Below, one piece after another: positions 8,531 through 16,771 of a stretch of 32,409 nucleotides of DNA; the stretch's first letter is position 1; each line of letters begins with the position of its first letter. The position numbers and the translations under genes are program-made. A model generated the notes under the pieces. It ran no database searches and had not been told where the DNA came from. It saw only the letters and a program-made list of their open reading frames with translations. The DNA is taken from positions 1 to 32,409 of the forward strand of contig SFEG01000017.1 of the NCBI GenBank assembly GCA_004558025.1, read 5' to 3'. The DNA is from Clostridiales bacterium. GTDB taxonomy: Bacteria > Bacillota > Clostridia > Oscillospirales > Oscillospiraceae.

Positions 8531-9970
8531 TTATACATTTACACTTGCCTCGACGCCCAGCTCGTTTCTGTTTGCGTCGATGACAGGATCAAGATACTCT
8601 TTTATGAATTTTTCGGTCTGATGCTCGGCCATGCCGGTGAAGCTGCGCGCATCGCAAAGCTGCGCAAGCTCCTCCTCGCTGAGGGGAAACGCCGGATCGG
8701 CCATGATGCGCTCCAAAAGGTCGTTTTTTTCGCCGTAGAGCTTTACCTGCTGCGCCGCGGCCACGGAGTGGACGCGGATGCGCTCGTGCAGCTCCTGGCG
8801 GTCGCCGCCCTTATGCTTTACGCAGTACATGAGGATATTTTCGCTTGCCATGAACGGCAGCTCCTCGTCCAGATGCTTCTTGCACACGGCGGGGTATATC
8901 TTCATGCCGGAGGCGACGTTTATATAGAGGTTTAAGATACCGTCGACGGCCAGAAACGCCTCGGGTATGCTCAGGCGGCGGTTTGCCGAATCGTCCAAAG
9001 TTCGCTCGAGCCACTGGCTCGACGCGGTGAACGCCGCGTTCTGCAGATCACTCATAACAAAGCGCGACAGTGAGGCTATACGCTCGGATCTCATGGGATT
9101 GCGCTTATAGGCCATCGCCGACGAGCCTATCTGCTTTGACTCGAAGGGCTCATCGACCTCCTTGAGGTGCGACAGGAGCCTTACATCGCTTGAGAATTTC
9201 GACGCGCTCTGCGCGATGCCGGACAGCACCTGCAGAACGTAAAAATCCGTTTTGCGCGAATAGGTCTGTCCGCTGACGGGTGCGCAGCGGTCAAAGCCCA
9301 TTTTCGCGGCGATGAGCTTTTCAAGCTCCGTGACCTTTGCCTCGTCGCCGTCGAACAGCTCAAGGAAGCTCGCGCCTGTTCCTGTAGTGCCCTTGCAGCC
9401 TAGCAGCTCAAGCCTGCCGAGCTGATGATCCAGCTGCTCAAGGTCGTTAACAAGGTCATACGCCCAAAGCGTCGCACGCTTGCCGACGGTGGTCGGCTGG
9501 GCGGCCTGAAAATGCGTGTAGGCCAGCGTCGGGACGCTCTTATACTCCCCGGCAAAGCCGCGCAGAGCGGCGATCGCATTAATGAGCTTGCGCCGCACAA
9601 GGATGAGCGCTTCGCGCATGCGGATTATATCCGTGTTATCGCCGACGTAGCAGCTCGTCGCGCCGAGGTGGATTATCGGCTTTGCGTCCGGGCAGCACTC
9701 GCCGAAGGTCAGCACATGCGCCATAACGTCGTGGCGCACCTCATGCTCGTGACGGGCGGCGGAGGCATAGTCGATATCGTCGACATGAGCCTTCATCTGA
9801 TCTATCTGAGCCTGCGTTATATCGAGGCCGAGCTCCTTCTCGCTCTCGGCCAGGGCGATCCACAATCTGCGCCAGGTCGAGAACTTGAAGTCATCGGAGA
9901 AAAGACGCTGCATCTCTTCCCCGGCATATCTCCCGCAGAGGGGATTTTCATAAAATTCGTGTTTACTCAT
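8531..9970 (-). CDS. purB: Adenylosuccinate lyase
   Basis: Removes fumarate from adenylosuccinate and from SAICAR, acting twice in purine synthesis. It is 479 residues, the longer subfamily. It carries the fumarase/aspartase-superfamily signature GSSAMAYKRNPMRSERI, a TSCYVGDNTD segment near the active site and the AYTHFQAAQPTT helix. Its start overlaps the nadE stop by eight bases, implying translational coupling. Confidence 0.97.
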   Translation of the reverse strand: MSKHEFYENPLCGRYAGEEMQRLFSDDFKFSTWRRLWIALAESEKELGLDITQAQIDQMKAHVDDIDYASAARHEHEVRHDVMAHVLTFGECCPDAKPIIHLGATSCYVGDNTDIIRMREALILVRRKLINAIAALRGFAGEYKSVPTLAYTHFQAAQPTTVGKRATLWAYDLVNDLEQLDHQLGRLELLGCKGTTGTGASFLELFDGDEAKVTELEKLIAAKMGFDRCAPVSGQTYSRKTDFYVLQVLSGIAQSASKFSSDVRLLSHLKEVDEPFESKQIGSSAMAYKRNPMRSERIASLSRFVMSDLQNAAFTASSQWLERTLDDSANRRLSIPEAFLAVDGILNLYINVASGMKIYPAVCKKHLDEELPFMASENILMYCVKHKGGDRQELHERIRVHSVAAAQQVKLYGEKNDLLERIMADPAFPLSEEELAQLCDARSFTGMAEHQTEKFIKEYLDPVIDANRNELGVEASVNV

Positions 9971-10700
9971 CTATCTGCTTAAATACGCTGATGCCGACGC
10001 GCTTGTGACCGGAATTGCGGTGGAAGCGGTCGATTATCTTCTTTTCCGTGGGGCTTACCTCGCCGCCGTTTATATAGCTGTCTATCGCGCGGTAGCTGAC
10101 GCCCATCTCGTTCTCGTCGGTCTGTCCGTCGAACAGTCCGGCCGAGGGTGCCTTATTTATGATGCAGGCCGGCGCGGTGAGCCATTTGAGAAACTCGATG
10201 ATCTCGGTCGCGGTGAGATCAGATATGGGGTTAAAATCGCAGGAGCCGTCGCCCCATTTCGTAAAATAGCCCATATATCTCTCGCTGCGGTTGCCCGTTC
10301 CCGCGACAAGGCGGTACTCGGACGCGGCAACGGCGTACAGCGTTGTCATCCTCAGGCGCGGAGCGATGTTGTTGACGGCCGCGTTTGTAAGCGTCGTTAT
10401 GGCCTGAAGCCTGTCTATCTCCGCCTGACGGACATCGGTGAGATCAATGACGCGGCTTTCGATGCCGAAGTGGTCGGCGACCTCCTTGGCGTCCTTCATA
10501 TCCTGCTCGAAATTGCGCTTTGACGCGCAGGGCATCATTATGCCCACTGTGTTCTCGCAGGCAAACTTGCACAGTATGCCGACGAGGGCGGAATCCTTAC
10601 CGCCGGAGTTTCCGAACACGATGCCGTCGACACCGCTGTCCTCCACGAGCTTTCTTATGTACTGAACTCTGTCGGCAAATTCCTTGCTGTAATCACGCAT
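9963..10700 (-). CDS. nadE: NAD(+) synthetase, ammonia-dependent type
   Basis: Amidates nicotinic acid adenine dinucleotide to NAD with ATP. The 245-residue protein has the N-type ATP-pyrophosphatase loop SGGKDS (residues 32-37) and later GTGNRSERYMGYFTKWGDG, typical of NadE. There is no nitrilase-like glutaminase domain, so free ammonia is the donor. ATG 10700 is chosen over upstream starts because GAGGAG precedes it and homology begins there. It heads the nadE-purB-purA-guaA operon; all four enzymes make adenylated or nucleotide products, and nadE and guaA use the same amidation chemistry. Confidence 0.95.
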   Translation of the reverse strand: MRDYSKEFADRVQYIRKLVEDSGVDGIVFGNSGGKDSALVGILCKFACENTVGIMMPCASKRNFEQDMKDAKEVADHFGIESRVIDLTDVRQAEIDRLQAITTLTNAAVNNIAPRLRMTTLYAVAASEYRLVAGTGNRSERYMGYFTKWGDGSCDFNPISDLTATEIIEFLKWLTAPACIINKAPSAGLFDGQTDENEMGVSYRAIDSYINGGEVSPTEKKIIDRFHRNSGHKRVGISVFKQIDE

Positions 10701-10740
10701 TGAACTCAGCTCCTCATTATTAATAAATACCCGACGATAA

Positions 10741-10769
10741 ATTTTATAATATCCGCTCCCGTCTGTCAA
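10741..10769 (-). promoter_or_regulatory. Sigma-A promoter of nadE-purB-purA-guaA
   Basis: On the minus strand TTGACA (10769-10764) is separated by 17 bases from TAAAAT (10746-10741). The start of transcription would be near 10734, about 34 bases before the nadE ATG. That leader is too short for a purine or other riboswitch, so any purine control must be by a protein or by the promoter itself. Confidence 0.75.
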
Positions 10770-10990
10770 TAAGCGGCCATGACAAATTAGCCGCCAAAGC
10801 GCCCCCGCGTTTAGTCACTTTTCCCTCTGCCGTAGGCAAAACGGACATTTTCCGCGCAGTCGGTTACGCCAAATATTCCCTTCGACAACAAAAGCCTTGA
10901 TTTTTCAGCATTTTTTTGTTAAAATGCAGAATGTAATAATTTTGCCACTCATTTTTAAACTTTTTATCACAGCACACAGGAGAAACACGC

Positions 10991-12595
10991 ATGAAAAGGT
11001 ACATATCTTTCCTGCTTGCCGTCTTGATGCTCGCGACCCTTGTTCCGTCAACGGCTCTCGCCGACAGCGGGACTGCGGACATGAAAGCCAGCAATGACCT
11101 CAAGATCCTCATAAAATACTGGGAGGGCGCGAGTCTCAAGGCATACAAGGCGCATCCGAGCGAGAAGTACTGGACCATCGGCTACGGTCACTACGGTTCG
11201 GACGTATACGAGGGCATGGAGATCACGGCTGAGCAGGCCGACGCATACTTCGAGCAGGATATCGTTCAGTTTGAGACAGCCGCAAACCGCACTATTGCGA
11301 AGTACGGGCTCACTGCAAGTCAGAACGTGTTTGACGCACTTGTGAGTCTTGCGTACAATTTCGGGCCAAATTGGGTTGAGGCCAACACAGGTTGGCGTTT
11401 GGCGCGGTATATCCAGTCGAATTTCAAGGACAGCTACGGCAACCGCATCCCCGATCTTGAGATCGCCGATGCCTTCGCGGTTTTATGCTCGGCCGGAGGA
11501 GACATACTCCCCGGACTTGTAAAACGCCGCGTTAACGAGGCGGAGATCTTCCTTTACGGGAACTATAACACAGCTCTTACGAATTTCGTTACCGTCACAA
11601 TTGACGCAAACGGCGGCGCAGTCAACGGAAACCGCGTCGTCGCCTATAACAAAGATAAGCCCTACGGCTCGCTGCCGACAGCCACGCGTCAGGGCTACAG
11701 CCTTGATTATTGGAAGGATTCCGACACGGGCGCTGTGCTTACGGGAAGCACTGTCGCCGAAAAATCGCGCTACATAACGGCAGTCTGGTCCGGCGGCGAT
11801 GCCCCCGCAACGTACAAGCTCACCGTATCCGGCGGCGAGGGCAGCGGAAGCTACGCGGAGGGCGCAAAGATAAGGCTCGTTCCCACGCCGTCAAGCGGCA
11901 AGGCCTTCGTCCGCTGGGATGTAACGGGCGCAGCGGCTGCTCTCGGCAGCGACGGTTACTATTACATAACGATGCCTGCCTCCGATGTCACCGCGGTCGC
12001 TGTCTGGAGGGATGTCTGCCAGCTCGGAGATAAGTGTCCGACGAAGAATTTCACCGACAATCCGGTGACATACTGGGCGCACAGCGATATCGACAGCGTA
12101 GTTTCCTCTGGTCTGTTCAAGGGCACCTCGGATACCACCTTCGGCCCGGACATCGTAATGTCGCGCTGCATGCTCATAACGGTGCTCTACCGTCTTGAGG
12201 GCAGCCCCGACGTCACTGGATATGAAAACCGCTTCAACGATGTCGACACCGAGGGCTACTACTACAATGCCCTGCTTTGGGGCTCGCACAACAACATTTC
12301 AAACGGCTACAGCGACGGCAGATTCGCTCCCGACGATCAGCTCACGCGCGAGCAGCTCGTGACCTTCCTGCATCGATACGCAAACTATAAGGGCTATAAC
12401 ACCGACGTGTACGCCGATATAGGCGGCTATGCCGACGCATCCGATGTCAGTCCCTTCGCACGCGAGAGCATGTGCTGGGCAATAGGCGCAGGCATAGTAA
12501 ACGGAATAGGCAACAACACACTAAGCCCGCAGGGCAGCGCATTGCGCGCGCAGGTCGCGGCAATGTTCAACCGCTTTGCCGGCGGCATGACCTGA
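10991..12595 (+). CDS. Exported GH24 lysozyme with repeat domains and SLH anchors
   Basis: A signal peptide (cleavage near ALA-DS, residue 25) is followed by a T4/phage-type lysozyme domain (about 35-195) with Glu 45 in KYWEG and TIGYGH at 62-67. Two InlB/Flg_new-type beta repeats span about 200-340. Three SLH motifs follow (about 355-534, each with a GxxxGxxDxxFxP-like core and TREQ or SRCM). It should cut peptidoglycan while bound to the cell-wall polymer. GH24 is usually a phage enzyme; a wall-anchored host version suggests a remodelling or competitive role. The position of the T4 catalytic Asp (or Cys in many endolysins) reads A54/H55 here, with a two-residue longer loop, so activity is not assured. 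ATG follows CAGGAG. Confidence 0.88.
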   Translation: MKRYISFLLAVLMLATLVPSTALADSGTADMKASNDLKILIKYWEGASLKAYKAHPSEKYWTIGYGHYGSDVYEGMEITAEQADAYFEQDIVQFETAANRTIAKYGLTASQNVFDALVSLAYNFGPNWVEANTGWRLARYIQSNFKDSYGNRIPDLEIADAFAVLCSAGGDILPGLVKRRVNEAEIFLYGNYNTALTNFVTVTIDANGGAVNGNRVVAYNKDKPYGSLPTATRQGYSLDYWKDSDTGAVLTGSTVAEKSRYITAVWSGGDAPATYKLTVSGGEGSGSYAEGAKIRLVPTPSSGKAFVRWDVTGAAAALGSDGYYYITMPASDVTAVAVWRDVCQLGDKCPTKNFTDNPVTYWAHSDIDSVVSSGLFKGTSDTTFGPDIVMSRCMLITVLYRLEGSPDVTGYENRFNDVDTEGYYYNALLWGSHNNISNGYSDGRFAPDDQLTREQLVTFLHRYANYKGYNTDVYADIGGYADASDVSPFARESMCWAIGAGIVNGIGNNTLSPQGSALRAQVAAMFNRFAGGMT

Positions 12596-12604
12596 TATCT
12601 TCAT

Positions 12605-12642
12605 AAAAAATACCGATCACCAAAATGGTGATCGGTATTTTC
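12605..12642. terminator. Bidirectional terminator between convergent genes
   Basis: AATACCGATCACC pairs with GGTGATCGGTATT around a short A-rich loop, with A residues before and T residues after. It can end both the plus-strand lysozyme gene and the minus-strand operon that finishes at 12655. Confidence 0.9.
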
Positions 12643-12654
12643 ATATTCTATTAA

Positions 12655-13155
12655 TCATCCATCGTCATCGTCGTCCGGCTCGGGAGTTGCCTGTGCCGGC
12701 GTTGGCGTAGGCGTGGGAACTACCTTCTTGACAAATGTGGCGATGATGCTGTGATCCTCGGTGACGTTTGACAGAGTGTAGCTCTCGACAGCGCCCTTGT
12801 CCTGTCCGTCAACCGTAACTGACTGTATCTCATACCCATCATAGGGAGTTATAGTTATCGTAACGCTCCCATAGTCCTCGACCGAAACACTGCCATTGGG
12901 ATCTGTCGCGCCGCCGTTTCCGGCAGTGACGAACACGGTGTGTGTGCCGCCGGACTTGGACGTGTCCTTTTCATCCGCAGGTGCCGCGCTTTCGACAACG
13001 TCTTTGTTATTTGATTTAACGGAGCCTGGCTTGAAATCGAAGCAGCCGTCGGCCGCAACGACAATCACCGTCAGCACCGCCAAAACGCAGAGAACGCCGG
13101 TTATTATCCACTTTGTTTTCATGCTCATTCCGCGTCTGTTGTTTTTGTTACTCAT
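12655..13155 (-). CDS. Small membrane-anchored protein with one InlB-type repeat
   Basis: At 166 residues, it has a short basic cytoplasmic start and one transmembrane helix (about 15-35, WIITGVLCVLAVLTVIVVAA). A linker follows, then a beta repeat (about 75-142) of the kind found in surface proteins (GSVTITITPYDGYEIQSVTVDG). It ends in a Thr/Pro stretch and a poly-Asp tail. GGAGG precedes the start. It lies 19 bases after ricT and is probably the last gene of the holB-ricT operon. The function is unknown. The repeat is the same fold as in the lysozyme across the terminator. Confidence 0.75.
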   Translation of the reverse strand: MSNKNNRRGMSMKTKWIITGVLCVLAVLTVIVVAADGCFDFKPGSVKSNNKDVVESAAPADEKDTSKSGGTHTVFVTAGNGGATDPNGSVSVEDYGSVTITITPYDGYEIQSVTVDGQDKGAVESYTLSNVTEDHSIIATFVKKVVPTPTPTPAQATPEPDDDDDG

Positions 13156-13174
13156 ATCTCAGCCTCCGGAAATA

Positions 13175-14437
13175 CTACTGATTCTGCGTCTGATCGCCCT
13201 TGTTTTTAGGCTTGCCGCGATGATAGTAGCGGCGGTTCGATCTTTTTTTCTCTGCGTCGGGGCCTTTGGCCTGCTGCGGCCTCTGCTGCTCGGCAGGCTT
13301 CTGTTCTGCGGGCTTTTTTCCGCCGCCGCGGCGATTGTTTCTCGGCTTGGGCTTGGCCGTCGGCGTTTTATCCTCCTGCGCGGGAGACGCCTTCTCGGGC
13401 TGCGCTTTGGGCTTTGCATCGCCGTTCGGCTTTTTTCCGCCGCCGCGGCGCGAGCGGCGGCTGCGGCTGCGTTTTTTCTGCTCGGCTGTACCCTCCTGTG
13501 CGCTTACGCCGCTGTCGGATGCGAACAACTCCGGCAGCTTCCACTCGTCCTCTTCCTCCTCTTCCTCTTCGGGCTCGGGGATGTATTTGAGGACCGACGG
13601 CGGAGTCTCGCCGTCCTTCGGGCGGCCGCCGGGCACTGCCGCGACCTCGACGGCTCTGTAGGTCTTGACCGTATCGTCGCCGTCGCCGTCGAGCTTGACC
13701 TTGACCATCTGGCGCAGTAGATTTACCTGTGTTACGACACCGTAGCCGGACGGGGTCTCGACAAACGCGCCCTGCTTGGGAACGTTTTTCGTAAGCTCCT
13801 CGTAGGCCTCCTGCTCATATCTCAGGCAGCACATGAGTCTGCCGCAGCTTCCGGATATTTTGCCCGGATTGAGCGACATGGACTGCATTTTTGCCATTTT
13901 CGTGGATACCGGCTGGAACTCGTCAATAAACTGGTTGCAGCAGAAGGGTCTGCCGCATATGCCGATGCCGCCGAGCATCTTCGCCTCGTCTCTGACACCG
14001 ATCTGCCGAAGCTCTATCCTGTTTCGGAATATTCCCGCCAGATCCTTTACGAGCTCACGGAAGTCGACTCTGCCGTCGGAGGTGAAAAAGAACATGGTCT
14101 TATTGCCCTCGAAGTTGCACTCGACATCGACGAGCTTCATGTCCAGTCCATGCTCGGCTATCTTCTGCCGGCAGATCTCGAACGCTTCCTTCTCGCGCTG
14201 CTTGTTTATCTCGGCAACGCGCAGATCGTCGCGCGTTGCAAGGCGCACGACCGGGCGCAGCGGCTGGATGACCGCATCGTCCTCGACCTCGTGATTGCCG
14301 CGGCTGCAATCGGCTATCTCAAGCCCCTTGCTGGTCTCGACAATGACCTGCTGGCCTGTTTTTACGCTCTTACCGTTCGGGGAAAAATAATAGCTTTTAC
14401 CCCTGTTTTTGAATTTTACGCTTATAACCTCAGTCAA
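13175..14437 (-). CDS. ricT: RicT/YaaT PSP1-domain protein with long basic tail
   Basis: The first 285 residues match the PSP1 family: the domain around 55-145 and the conserved cysteines GICGRPFCCNQF (C161, C166, C167) and GSCGRLMCC (C198, C203, C204). In Bacillus RicT, partner of RicA and RicF, such cysteines bind Fe-S clusters and the complex promotes RNase Y maturation of mRNAs. Here a tail of about 135 residues follows: an acidic run, then repeated blocks rich in Arg, Lys, Gly, Pro and Gln (RSRRSRRGGGKKP, NNRRGGGKKP). Bacillus YaaT stops at about 275. The start is a TTG at 14437 with GAGGAG five bases upstream, overlapping the holB stop by eight bases. Confidence 0.93.
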   Translation of the reverse strand: MTEVISVKFKNRGKSYYFSPNGKSVKTGQQVIVETSKGLEIADCSRGNHEVEDDAVIQPLRPVVRLATRDDLRVAEINKQREKEAFEICRQKIAEHGLDMKLVDVECNFEGNKTMFFFTSDGRVDFRELVKDLAGIFRNRIELRQIGVRDEAKMLGGIGICGRPFCCNQFIDEFQPVSTKMAKMQSMSLNPGKISGSCGRLMCCLRYEQEAYEELTKNVPKQGAFVETPSGYGVVTQVNLLRQMVKVKLDGDGDDTVKTYRAVEVAAVPGGRPKDGETPPSVLKYIPEPEEEEEEEDEWKLPELFASDSGVSAQEGTAEQKKRSRSRRSRRGGGKKPNGDAKPKAQPEKASPAQEDKTPTAKPKPRNNRRGGGKKPAEQKPAEQQRPQQAKGPDAEKKRSNRRYYHRGKPKNKGDQTQNQ

Positions 14438-15206
14438 TTGTTCTCCTCGTTTCCGCTGCCGAGCGCACTGCCAGCAGCCCCAAAATGTGTTTCACGCCCG
14501 TATTGACCGTCTGATACCGTGCGCAGCGGTCAATAAGCTGTATAATATCCATTATGCGCATTTTATCCTCTGCCGACGCCAAAAGTCCGACATAACGGCG
14601 CTTTAGTGCGAGCAAAAACACGCCGAGCGACAGAGCGTCGAGAGTTTCATGCTCAAAGCACCAGGCCGTCAGCGCCGGGATATCGCCCTTGCGCTCGAGC
14701 GCGACGAATTCATCGGCGAGCGCGGCGGCAGACTCATCCTCCGCGTCCTCCTCGCCGGCACAGCTTATGAGCACGCAGCGCGAGCGCACCGTGACGAGCA
14801 GCCGCTCGGGATTTGACACGCACAGAATAAAATGAACTCCCTTCGGCGGCTCCTCGAGGATCTTCAGTGCGGCGTTCTGCGCCTGCTCGTTCATCGTGTC
14901 GGCATCCTTTATGATATAGACCTTCGCCGACGCCTCGTTCGGAATGACATAGGCATCCGCGCCCATGGCACGCACCTGATCGACAAGTATCTCCTTTTTC
15001 TGCTTGCCCTTATCGTCTGTAATACGCTCGATAACGGCAAGGTCGGGGTGAACGCGCGCCTTGACCTTGCGGCAGTCGCGGCACACGCCGCAGGGGCGCT
15101 CGCCGCTGCTTTGGCACAGCATTTTTTCGGCAAGGTAAAACGCCTTGCCCATCCGCGCATTTTCCGATGCCGAGGACACTATATACGCATGTGACAGTTT
15201 TTCCAT
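14430..15206 (-). CDS. holB: DNA polymerase III delta-prime subunit
   Basis: This clamp-loader subunit is 258 residues, short for the family (usually 310-335). It keeps the zinc module C31-x7-C39-x2-C42-x2-C45 (PCGVCRDCR), the DADTMNEQAQNAALKILEEPP segment and the sensor-1 region with SRC (VRSRCVLI). A normal Walker A is lacking, as expected for delta-prime. The pairing holB-ricT is a conserved Firmicute arrangement. GGAGG precedes ATG 15206. Confidence 0.92.
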   Translation of the reverse strand: MEKLSHAYIVSSASENARMGKAFYLAEKMLCQSSGERPCGVCRDCRKVKARVHPDLAVIERITDDKGKQKKEILVDQVRAMGADAYVIPNEASAKVYIIKDADTMNEQAQNAALKILEEPPKGVHFILCVSNPERLLVTVRSRCVLISCAGEEDAEDESAAALADEFVALERKGDIPALTAWCFEHETLDALSLGVFLLALKRRYVGLLASAEDKMRIMDIIQLIDRCARYQTVNTGVKHILGLLAVRSAAETRRTID

Positions 15207-15238
15207 AGCATCCTCCGAAATGAATACTTAATCAGTTT

Positions 15239-15267
15239 ATTTTACTCTTTTCCGTGTTTTAAGTCAA
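15239..15267 (-). promoter_or_regulatory. Promoter of holB-ricT
   Basis: TTGACT (15267-15262) and TAAAAT (15244-15239) on the minus strand are spaced by 17 bases and sit just upstream of the holB leader. Confidence 0.7.
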
Positions 15268-15345
15268 TAAAAACCGCGCGGAGACTGTTGCAGGGCTGTA
15301 TATTACTTACAAATGCGCATCGCCTATTTTGTGATAAACGACAAA

Positions 15346-15378
15346 TTTCGAAAAAAACGAAAATTGTTGTCCTCCTTT
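15346..15378. promoter_or_regulatory. Imperfect inverted repeat before the 15426 gene
   Basis: ACAAATTTCG and CGAAAATTGT form a near-perfect inverted repeat around a poly-A centre. A TATTAT-type -10 lies about 20 bases further on, near 15391. It may be an operator for the small membrane gene; only the symmetry is seen. Confidence 0.35.
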
Positions 15379-15425
15379 TTCGTTTGCGAATGTATTATAT
15401 AAGTGAGGGGGCAGGAGGTAAAGTT

Positions 15426-15714
15426 ATGAGCAAAGCAAAATACATAAGCCTGATAATTTTATCAACGCTGCTTTACATTGCGTGGCTGGTTGGGCTATAC
15501 TTCAGCCTCGGTCTGCTTACGCACAGCGCCGGGCTGAACCTGCCGATGTTCGCCGCGTCGCTTGTCTGCGCTGTCGGCGCATGGCTGATCGACAAGAAAA
15601 TAAATGCGCAGGACAGCTTTAAGCATAAGCCCTGCGTGCCTATCGGCTTTGTGCGTGTTCCTCTCGCTGTTTTCGCTCGCGCTCGTTTATGTGATCCCGT
15701 ATATTAAATTCTGA
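15426..15714 (+). pseudogene. Small three-helix membrane protein, probably frameshifted
   Basis: ATG 15426 has a clear GGAGG site. The frame gives two hydrophobic helices (YISLIILSTLLYIAWLVGLY and LPMFAASLVCAVGAWL). After KINAQDSFKHK it turns into an Arg/Pro-rich tail ending at 15707. In the next frame the same DNA encodes a good third helix, ALCVFLSLFSLALVYVIPY, with a stop at 15712-15714. A one-base change near 15610-15640 would join the helices. It is either a recent frameshift, a sequencing error or programmed slippage. No family is recognised. Confidence 0.6.
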
Positions 15715-15724
15715 CCCATACAGC

Positions 15725-15756
15725 AAAAAATCCCGTCCTCTCGGACGGGATTTTTC
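15725..15756. terminator. Bidirectional terminator
   Basis: AAAAAATCCCGTCC and GGACGGGATTTTT pair around a TCTC loop. It serves the plus-strand gene on the left and the acpP end of the minus-strand operon on the right. Confidence 0.92.
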
Positions 15757-15766
15757 ATGTTTTTAA

Positions 15767-15994
15767 TTACTGCCTTGCTTCGATGTACTCGATGATCTTG
15801 CCGACGGTGGGCAGCTCGGCTGCATCCTCATCGGGGATCTGAACGCCGAACTCGTCCTCAACGGACATGATCAGCTCGACGACGTCGAGAGAATCCGCGC
15901 CGAGGTCATCAACGATATTGGTGTCGGCGGAAATGCTGTCTGCGGATACTTCAAACTGCTGTGCAAGGATCTGCTGGATTTTTTCAAGTATCAT
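15767..15994 (-). CDS. acpP: Acyl carrier protein
   Basis: This 75-residue acidic protein has the phosphopantetheine site DSLD (GADSLDVVEL, Ser about 36) and typical ACP helices. It carries acyl chains in fatty-acid synthesis. It lies 24 bases after jag with its own GGAGG site, so it appears to end the rpmH-jag operon, where mnmE and mnmG are more usual. No fatty-acid synthesis genes are adjacent. Confidence 0.96.
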   Translation of the reverse strand: MILEKIQQILAQQFEVSADSISADTNIVDDLGADSLDVVELIMSVEDEFGVQIPDEDAAELPTVGKIIEYIEARQ

Positions 15995-16018
15995 TTTAGT
16001 TCCTCCAATATACGGGGC

Positions 16019-16771
16019 TTATGCCCATTCGCGGCTCTGCGGCTTGTTGCCCGTGTTCTGCGGACGGTCGTAGGATACGACGACGCGGCGGTTGGGCTCT
16101 GTGCCGGTCGAGCTCGTGCTGACGCCCTCATAGTCCTGAAGGGCGGCGTGGATGATGTGACGCTCGTAGCTGTTCATCGGCTCAAGCGCCATGCTGCGCT
16201 TATACTTGATGACCTTGGCCGCCATCTTTTCGGCAAGACGAACGAGCGATTCCTCGCGTTTTGCGCGGTAGCTCTCCGCGTCGACGCAGATGTGCATGTG
16301 CTTGTCGCTGCCGCGGTTGATGACGTAGTTGGTCAGGTGCTGGATAGCATCGAGGGTATCGCCCCTGCGGCCGATGACCGCGCCCATGTTCGGGCCCGAG
16401 AGGTTAACGGCAATGCTCTTGCCGTCGCGGCGGGTGATCTCGATATCGGCCTTGACACCCATGCGCTCGAGAAGTCCCTCGAGGAAGGCTCTTATGTCGG
16501 CAAACTCGCCGTTATCGGCGGGTTCTTCCGCCTTTTCGGGAGCCTTCTTTGCCTCAACGACGGGAGCAGCCTCGACCTCAGTCTCGGGCTCGTCGGGAGC
16601 TTCATACTCGACGCGCACGACTGCCGGAGAAGTGCCTATGCCCAAAAAACCGGATTTTGCGCGCTCAACGACGGTTACGGAAACATCGTCGCGCTCAAGT
16701 CCGAGTTCCTTCAGGGCCGCGGCGATGGCTTCATCCTCGGTGCGGCCTGTGGTTTCCAAAGACTTTATCAT
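16019..16771 (-). CDS. jag: KhpB/Jag RNA-binding protein
   Basis: At 250 residues, it has the N-terminal Jag_N domain (LETTGRTEDEAIAAAL, FLGIG), an acidic Glu/Ala linker, a KH domain with GxxG as GRRG (VIGRRGDTLDAIQHL) and a C-terminal R3H domain (SYERHIIH). KhpB binds RNA with KhpA and affects division and cell-wall growth. Its ATG overlaps the yidC stop (ATGA), the usual coupling of the two. Confidence 0.95.
   Translation of the reverse strand: MIKSLETTGRTEDEAIAAALKELGLERDDVSVTVVERAKSGFLGIGTSPAVVRVEYEAPDEPETEVEAAPVVEAKKAPEKAEEPADNGEFADIRAFLEGLLERMGVKADIEITRRDGKSIAVNLSGPNMGAVIGRRGDTLDAIQHLTNYVINRGSDKHMHICVDAESYRAKREESLVRLAEKMAAKVIKYKRSMALEPMNSYERHIIHAALQDYEGVSTSSTGTEPNRRVVVSYDRPQNTGNKPQSREWA

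Noticed and set aside
10701..10990. Purine riboswitch for the nadE-guaA operon
   Set aside because: The mapped promoter leaves a leader of about 34 bases and no aptamer sequence is seen.
12896..13720. 274-codon plus-strand hydrophobic frame opposite ricT
   Set aside because: The hydrophobic residues are the antisense of Arg/Lys/Gly-rich codons in the ricT tail.
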